From Bacteroidales bacterium (GTDB taxonomy: Bacteria > Bacteroidota > Bacteroidia > Bacteroidales > UBA932), in assembly GCA_017509685.1 (NCBI GenBank), contig JAFWPA010000046.1, forward strand, positions 1-47,616: a DNA stretch of 47,616 bases, in the 5' to 3' direction. The position numbers and the translations under genes were made by a program. Position 1 is the stretch's first letter. Each line of letters begins with the position of its first letter. Positions 16,478-25,498 of this stretch are shown here, in pieces. Under the pieces are notes generated by a model. It was not told where the DNA came from and did no database searches. It saw only the letters and a program-made list of their open reading frames with translations.

Positions 16478-18790
16478 ATGAAAAAGATATTTCAACTGAC
16501 TTCCATCCTGGCCGTGCTCTCCCTCATGGTGCTTTCCTGCGCCAAGGAGACGCTGAGCACCGACCAGTACGACAGCAACGTTGTCGCCCTCAAGGCCTAT
16601 GGCCCTCAGCCGGTTGTCCGTGGCGGCACTCTCCGCTTCGTGGGTTCCAACCTGGATAAGGTGGCTACGGTTACCATCCCCGGCGTAGATCCCATCGTTC
16701 CGGAAGTGATTACCTCCGGCGAACACTCCGAGATTCGCGTCACGGTTCCCAAGGACGGCCCCATCCCGGGTTATCCCGTCCTTACCCTGGCCGATGGTAC
16801 CACCATCACCGGCCAGACGCAGATTACCTATTCCGAACCCATCACCCTCGAGGAATTCGCTCCGGCAGCCCTCTATCCCGGTGAGACCCTCACCGTCAAG
16901 GGTGACTACCTGAACCTGATCCACGAGATTGTGTTCAACAATAAGGTAATTGTCTCCGAGGACTATTTCGCCTCCCATACCCGCTATGAAATCAAGGTGG
17001 TCGTTCCCGAAGAGGCCCAGACCGGCAAGTTCGCCCTGGGTACCGTGGACGAGACCAAGGTGAACGCCGACGAAGCCGAAGGCAAGGCCCTCCTGGCCAC
17101 GCTGAACCTCATCGAATCCGCCACCCCCCTCACCGTGGGTACTGCTACGGCTACTTTCCCTGCCGAAGCTATCAAGGGTGGCAACGATGTGACCTTCAAT
17201 GGTTCCCACCTGCTTCTGGTAGATGAAATGTATATCGGTGGAGATTACGAAGTTCAGGAGTTCGATGCTTCTGATACTCAGATTACCTTCTATCTCTCCG
17301 AGTTGGCACCTGACGGTGTGGTAGAGCTGGTGATGGCATCCGGCGTAAGGGTCGCCATCGGCACGCTCACTACCGTTACTCCTTCTGAACTGGCGGTTTC
17401 TCCCAAACCCGTCAAGGCCGGCGCCGAGATGAAGGTAACCGGTAAGGATCTGGACCTGGTGGACAACATTGCCGTTGGTGGTGCCGGTATTTCCGACTTC
17501 ACTTGCAATGAGGAGGGTACCGAGATTGTCCTCACCGTTCCTGAACTGGCTGTTGAAGGCGATGTTCTCCTGATTATGGTGAACCGGAAAGAAGTGACGG
17601 TTCCCTTTACCCTTGTGAAACCCACGTATACCGCCTATGGCTCCAATCCCGTTGCGGCCGGTTCCGACCTTTACATCACCGGTAAGGATCTGGATCTGGT
17701 GGCCGCCGTCACTTTCGGCGGTGACATCCAGGTGGAGGTAGAGGCTACCGAAACCCTTATCACCGTGGCTGTCCCTACCGCTGCCGAAAGCGGCAAGGTG
17801 GTGCTCAACCTCAAGAATGGAACCGACGTGGAGTTCCCCGAACTCACCATCGACAAGCCCGCCGGCGCCTTTATCGCCGTTATGCCCGAAACCGTATACA
17901 GCCCCGGTGAGATGTTCATCATCGACATCGAGAACCCGGATCACCTCACCGGTGTACAGGTAGACGGTGAAGATGTGAATTACATCCTCAACAACGCTAC
18001 CCTGTACTTCCAGATTCCCCTTTCGGCCAAGGCCAACAGCCAGCTCACGCTGGTTTCCGACAATGGTTCCGTAACCTACACCATGAACATCGATCCGGGT
18101 GACTTTATTGTCACGCCTATCTGGAGCGCCGGATTCGACTGCAGTGGCTGGAACGGTAACCAGGATCTGGCTTGGGGCGGTTACGACTGGGCTTCCGTAC
18201 AGCCGGGCATGATTCTCCGCTTTGAGCTGGAAAGCACCAAGCCGGCCGGTGACTGGTGGTGCATCAGCCTCCGTCACGGCGACAGCTGGGGTGCGCTTGC
18301 CGGTGTTCCCGGACAGTACGACACTCCGGAAAGCCCGCTGGACGTGGTGCTCACCAAGGAAATCCTGGACGACCTGGTGGCCAATGGCGGTCTTGTCATC
18401 ACCGGTGACGGTTTCCATCTCTCCCGCATTTGCCTGGTGCAGGATCTCCGCTACGGAGACCCCATCTGGGAAGGTTCCTTCGTGTGCGACGGCTGGAACG
18501 GCAACCAGGATCTGGCCTGGGGCGGTTACGACTGGACACAGGCGAAACCCGGACAGACCCTCTTCTTCCACCTTACTTCCAACGTGGCCGCCGGTGACTG
18601 GTGGTGCATCAGCCTGCGCCACGGCGACAGCTGGGCCAACATCCCTGGCCTGCCCGGCCAGTATGACAGCCCGGCCGAGAGCCCGTTTGGCGTGACCCTT
18701 ACTGCCGATGTCATTGCAGATCTCGTCGCCAACGGCGGTCTGGTGATGACCGGCACCGGTTACACCATCACCAAGGTTTCCTTGAAGTAA
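16478..18790 (+). CDS. multi-IPT surface glycan-binding lipoprotein with duplicated C-terminal module
   Basis: I prefer the start at 16478, which gives a lipoprotein signal (MKKIFQLTSI...VLSCAKE) and about 770 residues; the ATG at 16466 overlaps the previous stop codon. The first two thirds are a string of about six IPT/TIG-like beta-sandwich repeats, recognisable by recurring phrases such as GSNLDKVATVTI, GSHLLLVDEMYIGG and VTGKDLDLVDNIAVGG. Two copies of the latter are nearly identical around 17430 and 17680. The last third is two copies of a roughly 108-residue Trp-rich module (18119-18787). I do not recognise the module as a named carbohydrate-binding family. The protein is probably a long surface stalk that presents two binding modules at its tip (inference). 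Confidence 0.8.
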   Translation: MKKIFQLTSILAVLSLMVLSCAKETLSTDQYDSNVVALKAYGPQPVVRGGTLRFVGSNLDKVATVTIPGVDPIVPEVITSGEHSEIRVTVPKDGPIPGYPVLTLADGTTITGQTQITYSEPITLEEFAPAALYPGETLTVKGDYLNLIHEIVFNNKVIVSEDYFASHTRYEIKVVVPEEAQTGKFALGTVDETKVNADEAEGKALLATLNLIESATPLTVGTATATFPAEAIKGGNDVTFNGSHLLLVDEMYIGGDYEVQEFDASDTQITFYLSELAPDGVVELVMASGVRVAIGTLTTVTPSELAVSPKPVKAGAEMKVTGKDLDLVDNIAVGGAGISDFTCNEEGTEIVLTVPELAVEGDVLLIMVNRKEVTVPFTLVKPTYTAYGSNPVAAGSDLYITGKDLDLVAAVTFGGDIQVEVEATETLITVAVPTAAESGKVVLNLKNGTDVEFPELTIDKPAGAFIAVMPETVYSPGEMFIIDIENPDHLTGVQVDGEDVNYILNNATLYFQIPLSAKANSQLTLVSDNGSVTYTMNIDPGDFIVTPIWSAGFDCSGWNGNQDLAWGGYDWASVQPGMILRFELESTKPAGDWWCISLRHGDSWGALAGVPGQYDTPESPLDVVLTKEILDDLVANGGLVITGDGFHLSRICLVQDLRYGDPIWEGSFVCDGWNGNQDLAWGGYDWTQAKPGQTLFFHLTSNVAAGDWWCISLRHGDSWANIPGLPGQYDSPAESPFGVTLTADVIADLVANGGLVMTGTGYTITKVSLK
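18119..18787 (+). repeat. in-gene tandem duplication of a Trp-rich module
   Basis: Two in-frame copies start at 18119 and 18464, 345 bp apart. Both contain GWNGNQDLAWGGYDW and AGDWWCISLRHGDSW without change, then a PGQYD motif and a shared DLVANGGLV stretch. The copies differ in the strand between the two Trp motifs and at the end. The clustered surface-type aromatics suggest a ligand-binding domain. Confidence 0.9.
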
Positions 18791-18800
18791 TGCTTTTAAT

Positions 18801-18826
18801 CCGGAGGGGGCTGACCCTCCCTCCGG
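18801..18826 (+). promoter_or_regulatory. intercistronic hairpin between binding-protein and GH26 genes
   Basis: CCGGAGGG (18801-18808) pairs with CCCTCCGG (18819-18826), extendable by a G-U and a G-C pair, leaving a 6-nt loop. No run of T follows, so it is not a standard terminator. In the transcript it separates the transport and binding genes from the hydrolase genes and could protect the upstream mRNA end or be a processing point. Confidence 0.6.
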
Positions 18827-18835
18827 GTTCCAACT

Positions 18836-20236
18836 ATGAAGAAGCTCCTTTCCATATCTTCCTTTGCCACCCTGGCTCTGCTGTGGTGCTGCGGCGGCAA
18901 GGACAATCCGGAACCGGCGACGTCCCAGGCGCCTGCCGACATCACCATCGGCCACGAGAGTCTGGATGTTCCGCAGGAGGGCGGAACCTTCACCCTCACC
19001 GTGACGGCACCCTCCCGTCCTTCCCTGAGCGGCCTTCCCGAATGGATTACCTATAAGGACGGAACATACAAAGACTACAAGATTACTTACGACCTCACGA
19101 TTTCCGTAAATGAGAGTGCCGATGAGCGGTCGGCCACCCTTATCGTATCGGCCGGAACCCTGGGTAAGACCGTGACGGTGAAGCAGGCCGGCTTTGTGAA
19201 ACCCTCGCTGAACATAGACGCCACCCTCATCAACGCCCAGGCCAGCCGGGAAGCCGGGAACGTCTACAGCTTCCTGCGGGAAAACGCCGGTGTGCGTGTG
19301 CTCAGCGGCGTTCAGTCCGGCGACACGGCCAACAACAACGACCGTTCCGAAGCCCTTTATTCCCTCACGGGAAAACATCCCGCCCTGGTGAGCTACGACT
19401 TCATTTTCCTGCAGTATTCTCCTACGCCCGAGAGCTGGAGCTGGAAGGTGGACTACGGAGACATTTCCGCGGCCCGGGAACAATGGCAGAAGAACGGACT
19501 GGTGAGTTATATGTGGCACTGGAATGTGCCCACGTCCCAGGAAGCCTGGGAAAAGGGAAAGGCTGGTGATTTCGAGGGCTATGGTTTTTACAGTGACAAG
19601 ACCGGCTTCAGCATTGTCAACGCCCTCACTTCGGGTACCTGGGAGAACGATTTCCTCCTCCAGGACATAGAGAAAGTGGCCGGTTACCTGAAACTCCTTC
19701 AGGAAGAGGGCATCCCCGTCCTCTGGCGCCCGTTGCATGAGGCCGCCGGTAATTACAACGTTTATGGCACCAACGGAGCCTGGTTCTGGTGGGGCCGCGG
19801 CGGGGCCGATCCCTGCAAGCAACTGTGGAAACTGCTGCGGGATAAACTGGAAGGGGAGTATGGCCTGAACAATCTCATCTGGGTATGGACGCTGGATGCC
19901 ACCCGGGGTGCGGAAAGCGAGTACGCCTCCTGGTATCCCGGCAATGACCTGGTGGACATTGTAGGCGTGGACATCTATGAGAACGACACCGAAGCCAAAT
20001 CCCGCCAGTATACGGCGGCCGTGGATCTTTCCGGTGGTCATAAGATGGTCACCATCAGCGAATGCGGCAATATCCCCGACCCCGCCAAGTTCCTTCCTGC
20101 AGGTCAGACCTGGAGCTGGTTCCTGCCCTGGAATCTGGATGCCTCTGAATATACCTGTAATACAGATAACTACTGGAAGCAACTGATGTCATCGTCTCTG
20201 GTGTATACCCGCGAATCGATGCCATCCCTTAAATAA
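18836..20236 (+). CDS. BACON-GH26 endo-beta-1,4-mannanase lipoprotein
   Basis: The 466-residue lipoprotein (cysteine near 18-19, then GGKDN) has an N-terminal BACON-like beta-sandwich (about 35-120, with GLPEWITYKDGTYKDYKITY) and a GH26 TIM barrel (about 125-465). The acid/base motif is WRPLHEAAGN with E302 and the nucleophile motif is VTISECGN with E409. FWWGRGG and WVWTLD are also family features. The BACON domain probably extends the enzyme from the outer membrane, making this a surface endo-mannanase. Its BACON domain resembles that of the next gene, which suggests the two enzymes share a module by recombination. The gene is preceded by a hairpin in a 45-nt gap. Confidence 0.93.
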   Translation: MKKLLSISSFATLALLWCCGGKDNPEPATSQAPADITIGHESLDVPQEGGTFTLTVTAPSRPSLSGLPEWITYKDGTYKDYKITYDLTISVNESADERSATLIVSAGTLGKTVTVKQAGFVKPSLNIDATLINAQASREAGNVYSFLRENAGVRVLSGVQSGDTANNNDRSEALYSLTGKHPALVSYDFIFLQYSPTPESWSWKVDYGDISAAREQWQKNGLVSYMWHWNVPTSQEAWEKGKAGDFEGYGFYSDKTGFSIVNALTSGTWENDFLLQDIEKVAGYLKLLQEEGIPVLWRPLHEAAGNYNVYGTNGAWFWWGRGGADPCKQLWKLLRDKLEGEYGLNNLIWVWTLDATRGAESEYASWYPGNDLVDIVGVDIYENDTEAKSRQYTAAVDLSGGHKMVTISECGNIPDPAKFLPAGQTWSWFLPWNLDASEYTCNTDNYWKQLMSSSLVYTRESMPSLK

Positions 20237-20242
20237 CCGATC

Positions 20243-21763
20243 ATGAGATATTTCTCCCATTTTTTTGCGCTGGCCCTGGTATCTGTCGCCTGCTGCTGCG
20301 GCAAAGATTCCGGCGGTTCCACCGATCCACAGCCCGTGGCTCCCACGGCTATCAGCCTGAGTGTCACCACTGTCAATGCAACAGCCGACGGCACGTCACA
20401 GGAAGTGACCATCACCTCCCCGGCCCGTCCCACGCTGGCCATTCCCGTAGACTGGATTACCTACACCGACGGCGTGTTCAAGGACTACAAGATGACGATA
20501 ACCCTGAAGGTTGCCGCCAACACGGAGTACGTGTCCCGTAGCGCCCAGGTCACCGTTTCGGCTACCGGCGCGGATTCCAAGACCATCGCCGTGTCCCAGG
20601 AAGCCAAGGAGGAAGTGAAAGATCCTACGCTGCCCGACAACGCGGCCGTGGCCCGTATGAAAGAACTGGGTCTGGGCTGGAATATGGGCAACCACTTTGA
20701 CGCCTACTACAACGGTGTGTCCAGTGAGACCGCCTGGGGCGGCACCCCGGCTACACAGGCCACCTTTACCGGTGTTAAGGCCAAAGGTTTCACCAGCGTA
20801 CGTATCCCCATCACCTGGCTGGGCCACATTGGCGATGCTCCGGATTACATCCTGGACGACGCCTGGCTGGACCGCATATACGAGGTGGTTGGCTATGCCG
20901 AAAACGCCGGCCTCAATGTGATTATCAACACCCACCACGACGAAGACCACGGTGACGCCCACTGGCTGAACCTGGCCGGCGCCGTGAACAACGAAAGCGT
21001 GAACACGCAGGTGAAGGAAGAGATTGCCGCCGTCTGGGCTCAGATTGCCACCAAGTTCAAGGACAAGGGCGACTTCCTGATGATGGAATCCTTCAACGAA
21101 CTGATCTACGGATCGGAATGGTCCTCTTCTTCCAACACGGAGAAAAAGTGCAGTGTCATCAATGAGTGGAACCAGGTGTTTGTGGATGCCGTACGCGCTA
21201 CAGGCGGAAACAACTCCACCCGCTGGCTGGGTGTTCCCGGCTATGCCGCCAGCCCCACTTATCTGCAGTATCTCACGGTTCCCACCGATCCCGCCGGGAA
21301 GACGATGCTGGCCTTCCACTGCTACGACCCGTATGACTATACCATCGGCGAAAAGCAGTCACCTGACTGGGGACATACCGGAACCAGCTTTAGAAGTGGC
21401 GAAGAGCAGATCAAGACCCTGTTCAACGGCATCTACACCAACTATATCGCCAAGAACATTCCCATCTACATGGGTGAGTTCGGCTGCTCCATGCGCAGTA
21501 AGAATGATTCCAAGGCCTGGGCCTACTACCTCTATTATCTGGAGTACTTTGTGAAGTGCGCCAGGGTCTTCGGCGTGGCCGCTTTCCTGTGGGACAACGA
21601 GAACGAGGGCGTGGGTGCCGAGCACCATCCCTACATCAACCACGGTACCGGCGAGTATATGGACAACGGTGAGATTCCCGTTCAGACTATGGTCAAGGCC
21701 TGGTTTACCACGGATAAATCCTATACCCTGCAGAGTGTTTACGATTCAGCCCCTACCTTCTGA
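20243..21763 (+). CDS. BACON-GH5 (subfamily 4 type) endoglucanase/xyloglucanase lipoprotein
   Basis: The 506-residue lipoprotein (VACCCGKDS) combines a BACON-like domain (about 35-122) with a GH5 barrel. The barrel opens with LGLGWNMGNHFDA and ETAWGG, hallmarks of subfamily 4, which includes endoglucanases, xyloglucanases and glucomannan-active enzymes. Catalytic residues are E286 in MESFNELIYG and E412 in YMGEFGCS; the substrate-subsite histidines are in NTHHDEDHGDAHW. In this locus it probably cuts the glucose-containing parts of glucomannan, or xyloglucan, given the GH31 and GH3 enzymes downstream. Only 6 nt separate it from the GH26 gene before it; the next gene's ATG overlaps its TGA. 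Confidence 0.92.
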   Translation: MRYFSHFFALALVSVACCCGKDSGGSTDPQPVAPTAISLSVTTVNATADGTSQEVTITSPARPTLAIPVDWITYTDGVFKDYKMTITLKVAANTEYVSRSAQVTVSATGADSKTIAVSQEAKEEVKDPTLPDNAAVARMKELGLGWNMGNHFDAYYNGVSSETAWGGTPATQATFTGVKAKGFTSVRIPITWLGHIGDAPDYILDDAWLDRIYEVVGYAENAGLNVIINTHHDEDHGDAHWLNLAGAVNNESVNTQVKEEIAAVWAQIATKFKDKGDFLMMESFNELIYGSEWSSSSNTEKKCSVINEWNQVFVDAVRATGGNNSTRWLGVPGYAASPTYLQYLTVPTDPAGKTMLAFHCYDPYDYTIGEKQSPDWGHTGTSFRSGEEQIKTLFNGIYTNYIAKNIPIYMGEFGCSMRSKNDSKAWAYYLYYLEYFVKCARVFGVAAFLWDNENEGVGAEHHPYINHGTGEYMDNGEIPVQTMVKAWFTTDKSYTLQSVYDSAPTF

Positions 21764-22851
21764 TGAAAAAGCTTTGGATTTTTGCCGCCCTGGCCGTATG
21801 CGCCTGCGGCGGTTCGGGCAAAAAGCCCATGGAAACCCCTAAGGATCAGCTGGTACACCGGCTGTTCACCTATGCCGAGAACGGCCAGATTGTCTATGGC
21901 CATCAGGACGACCTCGCTTACGGACACGCCTGGTGCGTGACCGACTGGGAAAACGATCCGCTGGAGCGTTCCGACGTGAAGGCTGTCACCGGCAAGTATC
22001 CGGCCATGGTGGGCTTCGACCTGGGCGGGATTGAATTGGGGGCCGATGCCAACCTGGACGGCGTGCCCTTCGGCCTCATCCGCAAGGCTTCCCTCAAGCA
22101 CATGGAGCGGGGCGGCATGGTCACCTTCTCCTGGCATCCGCGGAACCCGCTCACCGGGGGTGATGCGTGGGATATCTCATCGGCCCTGGTGGTGAAATCC
22201 GTCCTTCCCGGCGGCGAAAAGAATGCCGAATTCCGCGTTTGGCTGCAGCGGGCGGCCGATTTCATCGAGTCCCTTGGAGACGTTGCCGTCATTTTCCGCC
22301 CCTGGCACGAGAATACCGGCAGCTGGTTCTGGTGGGGAGAGAAGCTTTGCAGCACAAGGGATTACCAGGAACTGTTCCGGATGACCTGGCTGTATTTTGT
22401 GAAGGAACGCGGGCTCACGAATATTCTCTGGTGCTATTCCCCGGGCGGGGATGCCGGCCCGCAGCGGAGTATGGACCGCTATCCCGGAGACGAATTCGTG
22501 GACATCCTGGCCGTTGATACCTATGAATTTGTGGGGGGCGGTTCCGTGGAGGAAGCCCGGGTGCGCTATCAGGAGGAACTGAAGAGCGCCCTCACGTTCC
22601 TCACGGCCGCGGGAATGGAGCATCAGAAGCTCATTGCCCTCAGCGAGACGGGCCTGGAAGGCATTCCGGACCTCACGTGGTGGACCCGTACCCTGTATCC
22701 GGCCATCAAGGATTATCCCATTTCCTATGTACTTACCTGGCGCAATGCCTGGGACAAGCCCGGCCATTTCTATGCCCCTTGGGACGGTTTTGAAGGCGCC
22801 GCCGATTTCAAAGCCTTCAGCGAACTGGACAGTATTGTATTCTTAGACTAA
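21763..22851 (+). CDS. GH26 beta-mannanase/mannobiohydrolase lipoprotein
   Basis: The 362-residue protein is a compact GH26 enzyme with a lipoprotein signal (AVCAC, then GGSGKKP) and no BACON domain. The acid/base motif RPWHENTGSWFWWG has E183 and the nucleophile motif IALSETGLEG has E295. Other family marks are YGHQDDLAYGH near the N-terminus and the TFSWHPRNPLTGG segment. In Bacteroides fragilis a similar enzyme (ManA) releases mannobiose from the non-reducing end and is encoded beside the epimerase and GH130 genes (known from that pathway). The same role is likely here. Its start codon overlaps the previous stop (TGATG), indicating translational coupling. Confidence 0.9.
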   Translation: MKKLWIFAALAVCACGGSGKKPMETPKDQLVHRLFTYAENGQIVYGHQDDLAYGHAWCVTDWENDPLERSDVKAVTGKYPAMVGFDLGGIELGADANLDGVPFGLIRKASLKHMERGGMVTFSWHPRNPLTGGDAWDISSALVVKSVLPGGEKNAEFRVWLQRAADFIESLGDVAVIFRPWHENTGSWFWWGEKLCSTRDYQELFRMTWLYFVKERGLTNILWCYSPGGDAGPQRSMDRYPGDEFVDILAVDTYEFVGGGSVEEARVRYQEELKSALTFLTAAGMEHQKLIALSETGLEGIPDLTWWTRTLYPAIKDYPISYVLTWRNAWDKPGHFYAPWDGFEGAADFKAFSELDSIVFLD

Positions 22852-22854
22852 AAT

Positions 22855-24012
22855 ATGACCTACGAAGAGCGCCTGGAATGGCTCCGTGAAAGCCACCGGC
22901 AGTTGATTGAAAAGAAGAACGCCCCCATTGAGGGAAACGGTGTGTATGAGCGTTGGGAGAACCCCATCCTTACGGCCGAGCACGCTCCGCTGGAGTGGCG
23001 CTATGACTTTAACAAGGAGCGCAATCCCTATCTGATGGAGCGCATCGGCGTGCACGCCACGCTCAATTCCGGCGCCATCAAGTGGAACGGAAAATACGTG
23101 CTGGTGGTGCGTGTAGAGGGCAACGACCGCAAGTCTTTCTTCGCCGTGGCCGAAAGCCCCAACGGCGTGGACAACTTCAAGTTCTGGCCCCGGCCTATTA
23201 CCATGCCGGAGTGGGGAGAACCCGCTACCAACGTGTATGACATGCGACTCACCGCCCACGAGGACGGGTGGATTTACGGCATCTTCTGCGTAGAACGCAA
23301 GGACCATTCGGCCGAGGGTGACCTGTCGGCCGCTACGGCTGCCGCCGGCATCGCCCGCACCAAGGACCTGGTGAACTGGGAGCGCCTGCCGGACCTGGTG
23401 TCCGGTTCCCAGCAGCGCAACGTGGTGCTGCATCCGGAGTTCGTGAACGGCAAATATGCCCTGTACACGCGTCCGCAGGACGGTTTCATTGACACCGGCA
23501 GCGGCGGCGGCATCGGCTGGGCCCTGGTAGACAGCATGGAGCACGCCGTGGTGACCTCCGAGAAGATCATCAATCGGCGCTACTATCACACCATCAAGGA
23601 AGTGAAGAACGGCGAAGGTCCGCATCCCATCAAGACCCCGCAGGGCTGGCTGCATCTGGCCCACGGCGTCCGCGGCTGCGCTTCCGGCCTGCGTTACGTA
23701 TTATATATGTATATGACGGCCCTGGACGATCCCACCCGCGTGATTGCCCAGCCCGGCGGCTTCTTTATGGTGCCCGAGGGATGGGAGTACATCGGCGATG
23801 TGATGAACGTCCTCTTCTCCAACGGCTGGATTGCCGACGAAGACGGCAAGGTGTTCATCTACTACGCCTCCTCCGACACCCGCATGCACGTAGCCACCTC
23901 CACGGTAGACCGCCTGGTAGACTACTGCCTGCACACCCCGGAAGACGGTCTTCGCACGGGATTGTCGGTTCAGGCCCTGAACCGGCTCATTGATGCTAAT
24001 GGTGTTAAGTAG
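22855..24012 (+). CDS. GH130 4-O-beta-D-mannosyl-D-glucose phosphorylase
   Basis: The 385-residue protein has no signal peptide and should be cytoplasmic. It matches subfamily 1 of GH130, which phosphorolyses mannosyl-beta-1,4-glucose to mannose-1-phosphate and glucose. The family's N-terminal segment (YERWENPILTAEHAPLEWRY, then GVHATLNSGAIKWNGKY) is present, and the likely general acid is D129 in VYDMRLTAHEDG. Basic residues for phosphate lie in motifs such as HTIKEVKNGEGPHPIKTPQGW. It completes the mannobiose route together with the 2-epimerase encoded at 30563. The gene follows GH26 by 3 nt and is followed by an 84-bp palindromic element that begins within its last codons. Confidence 0.93.
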   Translation: MTYEERLEWLRESHRQLIEKKNAPIEGNGVYERWENPILTAEHAPLEWRYDFNKERNPYLMERIGVHATLNSGAIKWNGKYVLVVRVEGNDRKSFFAVAESPNGVDNFKFWPRPITMPEWGEPATNVYDMRLTAHEDGWIYGIFCVERKDHSAEGDLSAATAAAGIARTKDLVNWERLPDLVSGSQQRNVVLHPEFVNGKYALYTRPQDGFIDTGSGGGIGWALVDSMEHAVVTSEKIINRRYYHTIKEVKNGEGPHPIKTPQGWLHLAHGVRGCASGLRYVLYMYMTALDDPTRVIAQPGGFFMVPEGWEYIGDVMNVLFSNGWIADEDGKVFIYYASSDTRMHVATSTVDRLVDYCLHTPEDGLRTGLSVQALNRLIDANGVK

Positions 24013-24087
24013 TTGATTATTAGGATGTTTGTTATTTTTCTTTAGGCTGATTGACCTAAAGAAAAATATAAAAGTGGTTGATATACA
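24004..24087. repeat. 84-bp palindromic element, copy 1
   Basis: The centre is a perfect 14-bp stem, TATTTTTCTTTAGG (24033-24046) and its complement (24055-24068), with an 8-nt loop. By hand alignment without gaps, the whole 84 bp is about two-thirds identical to 34808-34891, including TTTTCTTTAGG, CTAAAGAAAAA and TTGATAnACA. It lies inside the operon between GH130 and the esterase gene and ends exactly at the esterase start codon. Confidence 0.7.
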
Positions 24088-25497
24088 ATGAATTATCTCT
24101 TAGCTATATCTTTGGTGTTGGCGAACATTTTCTCCGACCATGCCGTGATTCAGCGTGGTGACTGGGTGCCGGTATGGGGCTGGGGCGATCCCGGTGCCAA
24201 GGTATCCGTTACCGGGTCCTGGAACGGGGTCACCATGAATACCACCGTGCAGCCCGACGGGTCCTGGCGTGTATCCCTGCCGGCCCGGTACTGCGAAGGC
24301 ATGGATCTTACGCTCACCGTCCAAAGCGGGCGCGAAACCCTTGTGCGAAAGGACATTGCCCTGGGCGAAGTCTGGCTGTGCAGCGGCCAGTCCAATATGG
24401 AGATGCCGCTTTCCGGCTTCGGCTTCCAGGAAGTGGAAGGCGCCACGGAGGCCATCATGGCAGCGCCTGCTACGGCCAGCCGCATCCGGGTCTTTGATAT
24501 CAAGACGCCCAAGTGCACCGAGCCCATTAAGGATGTTGAGGCCAGCTGGCAGTACAGCAGCTCCGAGGTCGCGGCCCGTACATCGGCCGTGGCTTATTTC
24601 TTTGCCAAACGCCTTACAGTGGCGCTGGGTGTGCCTGTGGGTATTATCGTGAACGCCTGGGGCGGCAGCCGCATCGAGCCCTGGATGACCAAGGAGGTGA
24701 TCAATGGCGCCGGCCTCACTCAGCAGGAACTGGACGACCTGTATGCCGTTGAGGAACAGCCGGATCGCTGGCCCGAGACCCCGGAACTTATCTGGAACGG
24801 CCGTGTAAAGCCTATCGTGGGCTATGCCGCCAAGGGCATCATCTGGTATCAGGGCTGCTCCAACATGGGCCAGCCGCACTGCTATGACAAGTTGCAGAAA
24901 GCCATGGTAGAATTCTGGCGCAAGGAGTGGAACAGGGATCTTCCTTTCATCTTCACCCTGCTGGCACCCCACGAGCACGGTGACGCCGACGGCCGCTGGC
25001 GTCCTTTCTTCGTGGAGAATCAGCTGCATACAGAGGAAATCCTCTCCAACTCCTGGGCTGTTTGCACAGAAACCCTGGGCAACAAAGTCACCGTCCACCC
25101 TTCCCAGAAGAAGGAAGTGGCCGATATGATGGTCCAGCGCGCCCTCCAGAACGTGTATGGCGTGAACCCCGGCGTATCGCTGGAACTGCCCCGCCTGAAG
25201 GATGTGGTCTATGAAGAGGACGGCACTGTGAAAGTGACCCTCACGCAGGTGTGGAGCAACCTGATGAGCATCAGCGCCCGCGACATCACGGGCTTTGAAC
25301 TGGCCGGGGAAGACCGTCAGTTCCACCTGGCCAGGGCCGAGGTGGATTGGGACGGCCAGACGATTATCGTCAGCTGCCCCGAAGTGGCGCATCCCGTAGC
25401 CGTGCGTTACAGCTGGCGCAACTGGATGGGCGCCAATCTGCAAAAGTCCAACGGCATCCCCGTGCCGCCTTTCCGTACCGATAACTGGGAGTACTGA
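24088..25497 (+). CDS. SGNH-family sialate O-acetylesterase-like carbohydrate esterase
   Basis: The 469-residue protein belongs to the SASA group of SGNH esterases. An N-terminal beta domain (IFSDHAVIQRGDWVPVWGWGDPG) precedes the catalytic motif LCSGQSNMEMPL with the nucleophilic serine. GGSRIEPWMT and GIIWYQGCSNMG follow, with the catalytic histidine in VTVHPSQKKEVADMM, and a C-terminal beta domain closes the protein. In a mannan locus the likely task is removing O-acetyl groups from mannan (inference); annotation as sialate esterase would be by homology only. The N-terminal hydrophobic stretch is very short (MNYLLAISLVLAN) for a signal peptide. The upstream palindromic element supplies the start region, so the original N-terminus may have been altered. 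Confidence 0.85.
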   Translation: MNYLLAISLVLANIFSDHAVIQRGDWVPVWGWGDPGAKVSVTGSWNGVTMNTTVQPDGSWRVSLPARYCEGMDLTLTVQSGRETLVRKDIALGEVWLCSGQSNMEMPLSGFGFQEVEGATEAIMAAPATASRIRVFDIKTPKCTEPIKDVEASWQYSSSEVAARTSAVAYFFAKRLTVALGVPVGIIVNAWGGSRIEPWMTKEVINGAGLTQQELDDLYAVEEQPDRWPETPELIWNGRVKPIVGYAAKGIIWYQGCSNMGQPHCYDKLQKAMVEFWRKEWNRDLPFIFTLLAPHEHGDADGRWRPFFVENQLHTEEILSNSWAVCTETLGNKVTVHPSQKKEVADMMVQRALQNVYGVNPGVSLELPRLKDVVYEEDGTVKVTLTQVWSNLMSISARDITGFELAGEDRQFHLARAEVDWDGQTIIVSCPEVAHPVAVRYSWRNWMGANLQKSNGIPVPPFRTDNWEY

Positions 25498-25498
25498 T

